NCBI GenBank assembly: GCA_900542155.1
Contig: UQMD01000001.1
Coordinates: forward strand, 210,020-274,019
DNA length: 64,000 nucleotides
Direction of reading: 5' to 3'
DNA from: an uncultured Collinsella sp.
Lineage (GTDB): Bacteria > Actinomycetota > Coriobacteriia > Coriobacteriales > Coriobacteriaceae
Shown here: positions 23,885 to 32,100 of the stretch, piece after piece
Layout of the letters: each line of letters opens with the position of its first letter
Numbering within the stretch: the first letter of the stretch is position 1
The notes under the pieces: model-generated
Databases searched by the model: none
Told to the model about the DNA's origin: nothing
The model's input: only the letters and a program-made list of their open reading frames with translations
Program-made: the position numbers and the translations under genes

Positions 23885-24787
23885 GAAATAGTTTTATCGC
23901 ACTGCCCTTTCGATGAAAGCCAGCTAGCCGAAGGAGGCGGCGAGTTTGAAAGCGAATCATTCCTAGATCTATTTCTGTTTGCAAAACGCCTCGAAGGCTG
24001 CTCGGATAGGAGCATCTTCTACTACGAAGCCACCATCAAAAAAAATGCTTGAATCGTTCGATGCGCCAGCTTGTGACTTGGAAACCGAAGAAATTAGGTC
24101 CTATCTTTCCAACTATCAGCAAAAAGCCGGCGTCACTCACGTCACCGTTGATAACGTCCGAAGAATCATCTCAAGCTTCTACTCATGGCTCGAAGACGAA
24201 GACCATATCATCAAAAGCCCGGTCAAACGCATTAAAAGAGTCAAGGCTCCACAACTCATAAGGGAAACGTATGGCGACAAAGTCGCGAGATTCTTTGCGA
24301 TAACTGCGGGTTGCCCTGAAACCTTGCCCTGATCGACCTGTTGCGCTCTACCGACATGCGCGTAGGCGAAATCGTCTCGTTGGACAGGAACTCCATCGAC
24401 ACCATCAATCGGGAGTGCATCATACACGGCAAGGGCAATAAGAACCGCATCGTCTATTTTGATGCAAAGACTAAAGTCCATATTTAGAATTACCTGTCTA
24501 CCCGAATGGGCAGCCCGGAAGCCCTCTTCGTGTCGAGCAAGGCGCCGCACGAGAGACTGTAAATTGGCGGCGTCGAGGCGTTGCTTAGAAACTGGAGCGC
24601 GAGCTTGATTTAGGAAGGGTCCACTCTCATAAGTTCAGAAGAACGCTTGCCACAAAGGCAATCGACAAAGGCATGCCCATCGAACAAGTCCTGGTGCTCC
24701 TTGGCCATAATAATAGATACCACATTAAGGTACGCAATGGTCGACCAGTGCAACGTCAAAGCATCCCATCTCAGATATCTAACTTAA
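23885..24787 (+). pseudogene. Tyrosine recombinase pseudogene
   Basis: Piecing frames together gives most of a XerC-like integrase: FLDLFLFAKRLEGCSDRSIF, SSFYSWLEDEDHIIKSPVKR, DMRVGEIVSLDRN, HGKGNKNRIVYFDAKTK, HSHKFRRTLATKAIDKGMP, VLLGHNN and DTTLRYAMVDQ with the catalytic tyrosine. Lesions are a frameshift in an eight-A run near 24038-24045, another near 24330, stops at about 24485 and 24560, and frameshifts near 24600 and 24712. The 5' end is cut by the 250-bp repeat. It is a different family from the working integrase at 12813 and probably the relic of an element nested in or replaced by the present one. Confidence 0.88.
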
Positions 24788-24923
24788 ACGTCGTGTTTAC
24801 CCACCAGTCGCTTGTACTCCTCAGCACTAATGACCGTCTTGATATCGAGGATGGATCAACATTCATATTGTTCGTCACGTCCATCCGGTCCTCCTCGCTT
24901 GAGTTAGTTGCAGTGTCGCCACG

Positions 24924-24992
24924 GTCGACGGTACGCTCGGTTGCACGGCACGCGCCGACGGCGTGCGCAGCGCAACCGCGCGTACCGTCGAC
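24924..24992. repeat. Long imperfect palindrome
   Basis: GTCGACGGTACGC and GCGTACCGTCGAC are perfect 13-base outer arms, with GGTTGC/GCAACC and CACGCGCC/GGCGTGCG pairing further inside. It lies between the integrase pseudogene and a minus-strand regulator. The 24788-25026 gap holds nothing else that I can identify. Confidence 0.65.
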
Positions 24993-25026
24993 GGGCAACG
25001 CATCTGCCAAGGCCTCGGCGATTGTC

Positions 25027-25275
25027 TTAGAGCACATCGTTGCTTTTTTCCATAGAGGCCAGGTATAAGATCAAATCGGCCTTGTCCACGCGCCAGACGC
25101 CGGCAATCTTCACGCCGCCGGCCGCCTTAAGAATCTGAATAGCCTTGGTCTTACAGACATTCAGCAACTTGGCGATATCTCGCGAGGTGGCGTATGCGGA
25201 TGGCAGCTTGACGATTGCCTGGCACCACGCTTTACGCGCGATTGCGTCTCGTTTCTGCGAATCCATACCGTTCAT
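25027..25275 (-). CDS. Small helix-turn-helix DNA-binding protein
   Basis: An 82-residue protein with an excisionase or Rha-type winged helix: SAYATSRDIAKLLNVCKTKAIQILKAAGG followed by KIAGVWRVDKADLILYL. AAAGGAG lies five bases before the ATG. It is divergent from the gene at 25393, with a 117-base shared promoter region. It may have been the excisionase partner of the neighbouring dead integrase or a regulator of the divergent gene. Confidence 0.7.
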   Translation of the reverse strand: MNGMDSQKRDAIARKAWCQAIVKLPSAYATSRDIAKLLNVCKTKAIQILKAAGGVKIAGVWRVDKADLILYLASMEKSNDVL

Positions 25276-25392
25276 TTAGACTCCTTTCGTTTAGTTCGAA
25301 TGCAATTCCACACTACGCTTTACATAGGATGTTTTCGTATATACGCTATGAATGGAACGTAAAATTCGGTTGACAGCACTAAGGAGAGAGCT

Positions 25393-26583
25393 ATGAGTCA
25401 CCCCACAATCGAAGTACCAGCACCTATAGCAGCCGAAATCAAACCGTGGACGTTGCCCTCATGTCGAGAGAAAAATTTAGATATTTTTGGAATGGAACGC
25501 CCCGCGCTTATCTGTAAACCCCATTCGACGGCCTACGGCATCCCCTCGGGCTTCTCCACCGGGACCCTTTTAGACGTAGATCTGACGGATCCAAAGAAAA
25601 TCATTCAATTCGTCGAGCGGTACGGACTTCCCGTCACCCCATACGCGGGGCAATCAGAGCGTGTTGAAAAGCGTTTCACTTCAAACGACGTCTTCTCCGA
25701 TAAACCGGAGCAAGATGGTCTAGATATTTGGTACGACGCATTGAATGCATCAGAAAGGTGCTCTGAAATCAGCCTAAACCCCGAGTGCGCCTTATTTAAT
25801 AACTTCAAAGATAGGGGGCGCTCTCTGGGAACAGAAGTCGCAAACTTAATCGAAGATATTAGATACAAGAAGGAACAGGTCATACTGTTGGACGATCTCG
25901 TTACAACGATGGCATTCATGCAATTAGCTACGCTTCTATTCACAGGCAAAGCAGCTTACGGTGACCGTGCATACGACTATGTTCTGCATCAAGTACGCAT
26001 CTCCCAAAACAAGGAGATTATTGAAAACAGATTTTCGCAGCTACGTATGTCGCTCCAGATGGTCGATGCGTCTGAGCCCCAGTTAGCAGTAGCCAAACCC
26101 GGAACATTTGAAATGGACGAAGGAACCAAGATATGGGTGAGCAATCAATTCAAGACAATAGAAGTTGCCCTGGCAACATTCATCGACCTCGCTATTAACC
26201 CTCAGCCAGAACCCCATACCTTCATTCAAGAGCAAACTTTACGTCGAATGGTCAACCGGAATTTAAACGGCCAAAACCCGATTTACGGAAGTCTAACAAG
26301 AGCTTGGGCGATACAACTACTAGAAACCCTTGAAAGCCATTTCTCCTGGAACACTTGCCGCGAATGCGGACGACCGTACAAAATCCGCCAGCAGAGAATG
26401 AGGGCCTACGTCACGCAAGAAGACGCGAACGAAGACCGTTTCAAAGGGCGAAACAACGCTCGTGACAAAAATGGCTATTGCTGCAAAGCGCACGAACAGC
26501 GTATTCGACGCAAAAATGATAAAAGGATCAGTAACGATCAGATGGATAAAATCGCCCGGAAAATGGACGGGCACGACCAATAA
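25393..26583 (+). CDS. Uncharacterised protein with a C-terminal zinc-finger-like motif
   Basis: A 396-residue soluble protein without membrane segments. The C-terminal 70 residues have CRECGRPYKI ... GYCCKAHEQRIRRKN, a Cys/His pattern with basic residues that resembles the CGNR-type zinc finger of nucleic-acid-binding proteins. The rest shows no family that I recognise. AAGGAGAG lies five bases before the start. It is the last gene inside the tRNA-Thr element, next to attR, and its GC content is lower than that of the mobilization module. A cargo or regulatory role is possible. Confidence 0.6.
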   Translation: MSHPTIEVPAPIAAEIKPWTLPSCREKNLDIFGMERPALICKPHSTAYGIPSGFSTGTLLDVDLTDPKKIIQFVERYGLPVTPYAGQSERVEKRFTSNDVFSDKPEQDGLDIWYDALNASERCSEISLNPECALFNNFKDRGRSLGTEVANLIEDIRYKKEQVILLDDLVTTMAFMQLATLLFTGKAAYGDRAYDYVLHQVRISQNKEIIENRFSQLRMSLQMVDASEPQLAVAKPGTFEMDEGTKIWVSNQFKTIEVALATFIDLAINPQPEPHTFIQEQTLRRMVNRNLNGQNPIYGSLTRAWAIQLLETLESHFSWNTCRECGRPYKIRQQRMRAYVTQEDANEDRFKGRNNARDKNGYCCKAHEQRIRRKNDKRISNDQMDKIARKMDGHDQ

Positions 26584-26637
26584 TAATGGCGAAACTATGA
26601 ATTTTGATAATTCGATATAGGATCCAAAACCCGTTTT

Positions 26638-26670
26638 ATTGCACACATCGTTGCACAGCCCATTGCGCAC
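26638..26670. promoter_or_regulatory. Phased TTGCA array C (attR side)
   Basis: TTGCACA at 26639 and 26651 and TTGCGCA at 26663 are spaced 12 and 12 bases. The array lies about 60 bases from the attR core and mirrors array B beside the integrase, as expected for the two arms of an attP site. Confidence 0.6.
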
Positions 26671-26687
26671 GACAGTCATAAAAAGAA

Positions 26688-26720
26688 AGCAGGCCAGAGA
26701 AAAACACACTCTGACCTGCT
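26688..26720 (-). terminator. Terminator of tRNA-Thr
   Basis: On the minus strand AGCAGGTCAGAG and CTCTGGCCTGCT pair around a nine-base loop and are followed by TTCTTTTT. It lies just beyond the tRNA 3' end, inside the element, so the element supplies the terminator for its host tRNA. Confidence 0.8.
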
Positions 26721-26727
26721 TTTTCTT

Positions 26728-26773
26728 TCATGGAGCCAGTGACAGGAATCGAACCTGCAACCCACTGATTACA
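26728..26773. mobile_element. attR within tRNA-Thr(TGT)
   Basis: This is the right-hand copy of the 46-base core shared with 12613-12658, forming the 3' part of the intact tRNA gene. Integration here preserves the tRNA. The element therefore spans roughly 12.66-26.73 kb. Confidence 0.88.
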
Positions 26774-26805
26774 AATCAGTTGCGCTACCGTTGCGCCACA
26801 CTGGC
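26731..26805 (-). tRNA. tRNA-Thr(TGT)
   Basis: A 75-base cloverleaf with encoded CCA; acceptor GCCAGTG/CACTGGC, T-loop GGTTCGATTCC, anticodon loop TTTGTAA. Its 3' part serves as the integration site. Confidence 0.95.
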
Positions 26806-26952
26806 ACACTTGGCGCTTTCGCGCGAAGCCAATTAAGAATAAAGGAATTGCGGACGAGGCGCAACAGGACGCACAGCGTTATACAAATATGCAAAATCCA
26901 GCAACAACACGTACCAGGCCCGTTCATTTCTGTCAGTTCGCCCTCAATCTTA

Positions 26953-27024
26953 AAACCCTTCGTCAAAACGAATAGTTTTAATTACAATGAAATGGATAAA
27001 ACTATTCGTTCTGGCGAAGGGTTT
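26953..27024. promoter_or_regulatory. 28-bp inverted repeat overlapping a ribosome-binding site
   Basis: Arms at 26953-26980 and 26997-27024 match in 26 of 28 positions as inverted copies around a 16-base loop. The right arm contains GCGAAGGG, the likely Shine-Dalgarno of the gene starting at 27029. It could be an operator for the helix-turn-helix domain of that gene or an RNA hairpin hiding its ribosome-binding site. Confidence 0.7.
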
Positions 27025-27028
27025 CGCG

Positions 27029-28369
27029 ATGTTAACTACCAAGGAAGCCGCCGAACTGCTCGACATCACTCCGCGCAGGGTGCAGGAGCTCATAAATAAC
27101 GGAGCACTTGAGGCCCGGAAGGCTTCTGGCGTGTGGCTTATCGACAAAGACAGCGTAGACACGCGACTCCGCTCCGCAACCAAAAGAGGGGGACGGCCTC
27201 GTCGTGGACACGGGAAAAGCGAGATCGCATTCACCCTCATGAATCGCACGCACGAGGTCGCCCAGCTGGTCTACAGCACATCGCGAAAAGACTTTACCCA
27301 CATCGGTGCCGACATCGATTACGCCCACGCCCCTATTGGAGTATTTGGCCCTAATAGCCCCATATCGCTCGACTCCTTCCGCATCTGGTGGCGCGGCCGC
27401 GGTATCCCGCTCGCACGCATTGGGCTAGCTTCCCTGCTTGCAGAAGCCGCAGTCGATGTTCCCGATGAACTCGTACAGCGAAATCTTGGTCTCTCCTTAT
27501 CCGACCAGTATTGGATTAGGCCCCAAGACTCCGGTCTCGCGTGGGAAGATATCAATTTCTTCAATAATGCTTTTGACGACGTCTCTCTCAGCATCGCGCC
27601 CTTCGCCCCAGAGGGCAAGGCGGCTGCCGCAAAGCCCGACAACACCTCGGACGGCAATCTTCAAAAGTACTGGACATGCGAGGGTGACCGTCGAATCCTC
27701 CACAAGGCAGGTGCGCATCTAAACCAGGAACCCTATAACGAGATGGTGGCGACTGCACTTCACCGTCGCATCCTAAACGCTTGCGATTATGTACCCTATT
27801 CGCTCGAAGGCGTGGGTACTTCTGCCCTGAGCATATGCGATGTCTTCTTAACTGATGAAGAAGAGTATGTCCCTGCGTTCTATGTAAACCAGCACGCAAA
27901 CGCAGATGAACGGCTAACCGACTACGAGCGATATGTAGCAAACTGCGAAGAGCTCGGGGTGACAGGCGTCAAGGATGCCCTTGACCGCATGATTGTATGC
28001 GACGACATCATCGCCAACTATGACCGCCATTGGCGTAACTTTGGCCTTGTACGAAACGTCAACACGCTAACCTGCAGACCTGCCCCCATCTTCGATTCGG
28101 GCTCATCGCTCTGGTGCAACATATCTCTAGATGAGCTTAGGGCAGGAGAGCACAGTTTTACCAGCGCACAATTTCATTCAAGTCCCGCCAAACAAATGTT
28201 GCTCGTCGAGGATATGAGCTGGTTTGACGGCAACAGCCTCGATGGTTTCGTTGACGAGGCAATCAAGATTCTATCCAGAAATGATGCTCTAACAGCGAGA
28301 CTGCCGTATCTAAAAGAGGCGCTAACATGGCGCCTCGAAAGAATGATCGACATCGCTGAATGGAATTAG
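27029..28369 (+). CDS. HipA-like kinase with N-terminal excisionase-type HTH
   Basis: A 446-residue protein. Residues 1-50 form an excisionase-type helix-turn-helix (LTTKEAAELLDITPRRVQELINNGALEARKASGVWLIDKDSV), followed by a basic linker (KRGGRPRRGHGK). The rest resembles a HipA-type kinase fold: NYDRHWRNFG near residue 330 carries the catalytic Asp and Asn, and APIFDSGSSLW the metal-binding Asp. DNA-binding and kinase parts that are separate in HipBA are thus on one chain. An earlier ATG at 26987 lies in the loop of the inverted repeat without a Shine-Dalgarno. It lies just outside the element. Target unknown; a self-contained toxin or a regulated kinase are both possible. Confidence 0.75.
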   Translation: MLTTKEAAELLDITPRRVQELINNGALEARKASGVWLIDKDSVDTRLRSATKRGGRPRRGHGKSEIAFTLMNRTHEVAQLVYSTSRKDFTHIGADIDYAHAPIGVFGPNSPISLDSFRIWWRGRGIPLARIGLASLLAEAAVDVPDELVQRNLGLSLSDQYWIRPQDSGLAWEDINFFNNAFDDVSLSIAPFAPEGKAAAAKPDNTSDGNLQKYWTCEGDRRILHKAGAHLNQEPYNEMVATALHRRILNACDYVPYSLEGVGTSALSICDVFLTDEEEYVPAFYVNQHANADERLTDYERYVANCEELGVTGVKDALDRMIVCDDIIANYDRHWRNFGLVRNVNTLTCRPAPIFDSGSSLWCNISLDELRAGEHSFTSAQFHSSPAKQMLLVEDMSWFDGNSLDGFVDEAIKILSRNDALTARLPYLKEALTWRLERMIDIAEWN

Positions 28370-28396
28370 CGAGACAGCGTCGCGCCGTCAGCTCCC

Positions 28397-29074
28397 CTAC
28401 CGTCCGCGCAGGGCCTTAAGCTTGGCTAGGGCCTCGGGGCTCAGGCGGCTGCCCAGAGTCATCTTGATCTGCGGAGCTTCCTCTGCCTCGTGAACGTCGT
28501 TATCGATCTGTTTGATCTCGTCCACCAGCATGCGGCTCGAGATGCGCGTAACGCCCTTACCCATGACGACGGCTTGGATCGTGCCATCGCTCGACACCAC
28601 GGAGCACGCGCGGCCTTCCTCGCGCGCCTCGATGCAGAGCTTCTGCACCACGGTGTCGGCCGATACGCCCGTCGGCGAAAACTCGATGCGCACGCCGCGG
28701 GCGGGCAGGTTGGGGCGCTCGCTGGAGATATTGCCCGCGCCGTCAAACACGATTACGGCCTCGTAGCGGCCCTGGGCAAACGCGGCAACATCGTTGATGA
28801 GTGCCGTGCGCGCCATATCGTGAACGTCGCTGGAATACGGATCATCGGAATGGTCGTAGACGAGCTTTTCGTAGCGCGGCGTGCAGTGGATCACGTTGTA
28901 GCCGTCGACCACCAGCAGCTCGGGCTTATTGGAGTGCACCGTCGAGACCGGGTCGGCGATGGCCTGCGCAAACGCATTGCCGCCCACGCCATAGGTCGCG
29001 GCCGAAACAATCGGCTTGGCCGAGCCTTCGCCAAAGCGCTTGGCCTTGGACTTGGCGCGGTTCTTCTTGGACAT
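28397..29074 (-). CDS. NYN domain protein (YacP-like)
   Basis: A 225-residue protein with a basic N-terminus (SKKNRAKSKAKRFG) and a YacP-type NYN/PIN-like nuclease domain from about residue 50: LLVVDGYNVIH, VIVFDGAGN, and SADTVVQKLCIE ... CSVVSSDGTIQ, with the acidic residues expected to bind metal. In Bacillus the homologue (Rae1/YacP) is a ribosome-associated endoribonuclease cutting mRNA in the A site. It follows rlmB by three bases, the same partnership as in many Gram-positive genomes (cysS-rlmB-yacP). GAGGAG precedes the start. Confidence 0.88.
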   Translation of the reverse strand: MSKKNRAKSKAKRFGEGSAKPIVSAATYGVGGNAFAQAIADPVSTVHSNKPELLVVDGYNVIHCTPRYEKLVYDHSDDPYSSDVHDMARTALINDVAAFAQGRYEAVIVFDGAGNISSERPNLPARGVRIEFSPTGVSADTVVQKLCIEAREEGRACSVVSSDGTIQAVVMGKGVTRISSRMLVDEIKQIDNDVHEAEEAPQIKMTLGSRLSPEALAKLKALRGR

Positions 29075-29077
29075 GCG

Positions 29078-29992
29078 CTACTCCTCCCCCATGAGCTCGC
29101 CGGCATTGTGGCGCAGCCACTCAAAGCACAGCGCGGTGGTCGCCTGGGCCACGTTGAGACTCTCGGTCATGCCGCGCTGGGGAAGCTTGGTCAAAAAGTC
29201 ACATTTCTCGAGCACCAGACGCGAGATGCCGTCGCCCTCGGAGCCCATGACGAGCGCCACGCGGCCCTCGAAGGGAGCATCCCAGCAGCTGCCCTCGGCA
29301 TGCTCGGAAGCGCCACCCACCCAAAAGCCGGCGGCCTTGAGGTCATCGAGCGCACGGGCGATATTGGGCACCTGCGCGATAGGCAGATGCATGACGGCGC
29401 CGGCGGAGGTCTTGTAGCTGCCCACGGTCACGCCGGCGGCACGCTTGTTGGCGATGATGACGCCCGCTGCGCCCACAACCTCGGCAGAGCGCACGATGGC
29501 GCCAAAGTTACCGTCGTCGGTCACATGGTCGAGCACCACGACAAGCGCCGGGCCCTCGCCTGCGCGGTCGAGGATGTCGGCGACATCGGCGTAAGGGAAG
29601 TTGCCCACCTCGAGCGCAATGCCCTGGTGAGCGCCATGGCTCGACAGCGCATCGAGCTGCGCGCGCGGCACATACTTAATGCGGACACCCGTGGCGTTGA
29701 GGTCATCGACCAGGCGCGACAGAGCGGCATCGCGCTCCCCGCCCTCGGCGATGAGCGCGCACTTGATGGGAAAACCGGTGCGCAGCGCCTCGGCGGCAGC
29801 ACGACGACCTTCGATAAACTCGCCCTTGGGAACCTGGATAGCGTCGCGGTTACGATCGCGTTGCGGACGTGCGGCCTGGGCGCGATCGCGCTGGCCCTTG
29901 GGAGCGGCAGCGCGGTCGTTGCGGCGAATCGGACGCGAGCCAGAAGCAGTCTGCTTGCCGCCACGAGGCGCACGCTTGCGATTGTCGGCCAT
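29078..29992 (-). CDS. rlmB: 23S rRNA (guanosine-2'-O-)-methyltransferase, TrmH family
   Basis: A 304-residue SpoU/TrmH-type methyltransferase. The first 55 residues are an unstructured Arg/Lys/Gly-rich tail. After the substrate-binding domain (EGRRAAAEALRTGFPIKCAL) come the three knotted-fold motifs: DHVTDDGNFGAIVRSAEVVGA, LVMGSEGDGISRLVLEKCD and the LNVAQATTALCFEWLRH ending. RlmB methylates G2251 in the P-loop of 23S rRNA. AAGGAGG lies about seven bases before the start. The exact target guanosine is assumed from the family. It lies between cysS and the NYN gene. Confidence 0.9.
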   Translation of the reverse strand: MADNRKRAPRGGKQTASGSRPIRRNDRAAAPKGQRDRAQAARPQRDRNRDAIQVPKGEFIEGRRAAAEALRTGFPIKCALIAEGGERDAALSRLVDDLNATGVRIKYVPRAQLDALSSHGAHQGIALEVGNFPYADVADILDRAGEGPALVVVLDHVTDDGNFGAIVRSAEVVGAAGVIIANKRAAGVTVGSYKTSAGAVMHLPIAQVPNIARALDDLKAAGFWVGGASEHAEGSCWDAPFEGRVALVMGSEGDGISRLVLEKCDFLTKLPQRGMTESLNVAQATTALCFEWLRHNAGELMGEE

Positions 29993-30135
29993 AAAACGGC
30001 CTCCTTAAATAGATAACGAACAAGAATCGACCGTCCGAGCCATGGCACCTTGCCTTTCAATCGTCGGGCATGACCACCAGGTCTATGCCCTCCTCTTTCA
30101 AGGCAATCTGCCGCACCTCGAACGGTCGACAAATA

Positions 30136-31602
30136 CTAGAGACTCTTAATACGAGTGCCCGCGGCAGTATCCTCAATGGTGAGGCCCAGGTCCTTGAGCT
30201 GGTCGCGGATGGCGTCTGCCAGATCCCAGTTCTTGGCGGCGCGGGCCTCGGCGCGGGCCTCGAGAATCTTGGCAGCGGCCTCGTCCACGTCGTCGCCCGT
30301 GTAGGCAACCAGGCCGGCGGCTACGCCCAGCAGGCCCAGCGGCAACTCGACCTTTGGCTCGGGGAGCTCAACGCCAAACGTATCGAGCAGCTCGACCAGC
30401 GTATCGGCGGCGGCAAGCGCGGCGGCCTTGTCGGCAGCGTCGCCCGCCTGCTCCAGGTACTGGTTGCACTCGGTCACAAAGCCAAAGACGGCACCCATGG
30501 CACCGGCGGTGTTAAAGTCGTCGTCCATGCACTCCTTAAAGGTGGCACGGGTCTCGGCGGCCTTGGCGGCAAACGCCTCGGATGCTGCCTCATCGGCATC
30601 GGCCGTCGCATGGTTCGCGGCCCAGCGCAGGTTCTCGACCGTACCGGCGATACGCGTGAGCGAGTTCTCGGCACCCTCCAAGCGCTCCCAAGAAAAGTCG
30701 AGCGGCGAGCGATAGCTCGTCTGCAGCATCAGCAGGCGCAGGGCGGCAGCGGAGTGCTGCTCGAGGACCTCGGCCAGCGTAAAGAAGTTGCCGAGCGACT
30801 TGGACATTTTCTCGCCGTCTACCAGCAGCATGCCCGTGTGCATCCAGGTGTTGGAGAAGCCCTGGTGCCAGGCGCAGGTGGCCTGGGCGCACTCGTTCTC
30901 GTGATGCGGGAAGGCAAGGTCGGAGCCGCCGCCGTGGATGTCGATCGGGGTGCCCAGGTAGCGATGCACCATGGCGGCGCACTCGGTGTGCCAACCGGGA
31001 CGGCCCTCGCCCCAGGGGCTCGGCCAGCTGGGCTCGCCGGGCTTGGCAGCCTTCCACAGGGCAAAGTCGAGCGGGTCGTTCTTGTCCTCGTTCTCCTCGA
31101 TGCGCGCGCCAACCATAAGGTCGTCGATGTTGCGGCCCGAGACCTGACCATAGTTGGGATCGCTGCGCACGGCAAAGTACACGTCGCCGTTATCGGCTGC
31201 GTAAGCGTGGCCCTGCTCGATGAGCGTCTTGATCATAGCGATCATGGGGCCGATCTCCTTGGTGGCGCGGGGGCGCACATCGGGATCGAGCACGTTGGCG
31301 GCGCGCATGACGCCGATGAACTTGTCGGAGAACTCCGTCGCGACCTCGGCGGCAGTGCGGCCCTGCTCGTTGGCGCGTTTGATGATCTTGTCATCGACAT
31401 CGGTGAGGTTCTGGGCGAACGTGACCTCGTAGCCGCTCGCGATGAGCCAGCGACGAATCACGTCAAAGCTGATGAACGTGCGGGCATTGCCGATGTGGAT
31501 GTTGTCGTAGACCGTGGGGCCGCACACGTACATGCGAACCTTCCCGGACTCGATGGGCTGAAACTCTTCCTTTTTATGGGTAGCGCTGTTGTAGATACGC
31601 AT
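30136..31602 (-). CDS. cysS: Cysteinyl-tRNA synthetase
   Basis: A 488-residue class I synthetase charging tRNA-Cys. Visible features are the zinc and active-site start YVCGPTVYDNIHIGNARTF (HIGN signature near residue 37), WHTECAAM, the HHENECAQ zinc ligands, and KMSKSLGNF at about residue 267. The C-terminal DALR and CysRS-specific parts follow. AAGGAG lies about six bases before the ATG. It starts three bases after ispF, so ispD-ispF-cysS appear to be co-transcribed. Confidence 0.98.
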   Translation of the reverse strand: MRIYNSATHKKEEFQPIESGKVRMYVCGPTVYDNIHIGNARTFISFDVIRRWLIASGYEVTFAQNLTDVDDKIIKRANEQGRTAAEVATEFSDKFIGVMRAANVLDPDVRPRATKEIGPMIAMIKTLIEQGHAYAADNGDVYFAVRSDPNYGQVSGRNIDDLMVGARIEENEDKNDPLDFALWKAAKPGEPSWPSPWGEGRPGWHTECAAMVHRYLGTPIDIHGGGSDLAFPHHENECAQATCAWHQGFSNTWMHTGMLLVDGEKMSKSLGNFFTLAEVLEQHSAAALRLLMLQTSYRSPLDFSWERLEGAENSLTRIAGTVENLRWAANHATADADEAASEAFAAKAAETRATFKECMDDDFNTAGAMGAVFGFVTECNQYLEQAGDAADKAAALAAADTLVELLDTFGVELPEPKVELPLGLLGVAAGLVAYTGDDVDEAAAKILEARAEARAAKNWDLADAIRDQLKDLGLTIEDTAAGTRIKSL

Positions 31603-31605
31603 TCG

Positions 31606-32100
31606 TTACTCCTTAACGGTTTTCTGTAGCAGGCAGACGGCCCAGGCGCCAATTCCCTCGCCTTGGCCTTCCCAACCGAGCTTTTCGGTCGTGGTGGCGG
31701 CGACGCCCACGTTTTCGACGTCGACGCCCAGGGCATGGGCAAGGTTGGCGCGCATGGCATCGCGGTGCGGAGTGACCTTGGGTTGCTGACAGGCAATGGT
31801 GCAATCGGCATCGACAAACTCAAAGCCCAGCTCGCGCGCATAGTCCATCACGCGGGCGAGCAGCACCATCGAATCGGCACCCTCGTAGGCGGGATCGGTG
31901 TCGGGGAATAGCTTGCCGATATCTCCCCCGCGGCAGGCGCCCAGAATGGCGTCGGCCAAGGCGTGCGCGAGCACATCGGCATCCGAGTGGCCCAGCAGGC
32001 CGCGCTCGTAGGGAATGTCGACACCGCCGATGATACATCGACGCCCCTCCACCAGACGGTGAACGTCGTAGCCATGGCCAATGCGCAGGTTACTGAACAT
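31606..32100 (-). CDS. ispF: 2-C-methyl-D-erythritol 2,4-cyclodiphosphate synthase
   Basis: A 164-residue IspF, the fifth step of the non-mevalonate isoprenoid pathway, releasing CMP from the CDP-ME phosphate. Metal ligands are in RIGHGYDVHRL (D and H) and in LLGHSDADVLAHALADAILGA. The family end, ATTTEKLGWEGQGEGIGAWAVCLL, is complete. The start at 32100 overlaps the ispD stop by 11 bases; an upstream in-frame ATG would overlap more and add a non-conserved extension. Confidence 0.96.
   Translation of the reverse strand: MFSNLRIGHGYDVHRLVEGRRCIIGGVDIPYERGLLGHSDADVLAHALADAILGACRGGDIGKLFPDTDPAYEGADSMVLLARVMDYARELGFEFVDADCTIACQQPKVTPHRDAMRANLAHALGVDVENVGVAATTTEKLGWEGQGEGIGAWAVCLLQKTVKE

Noticed and set aside
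24673..25068. A plus-strand protein of 131 codons after the dead integrase
   Set aside because: Its first part is the out-of-frame end of the integrase remnant and the rest crosses a long palindrome; it has no ribosome-binding site.
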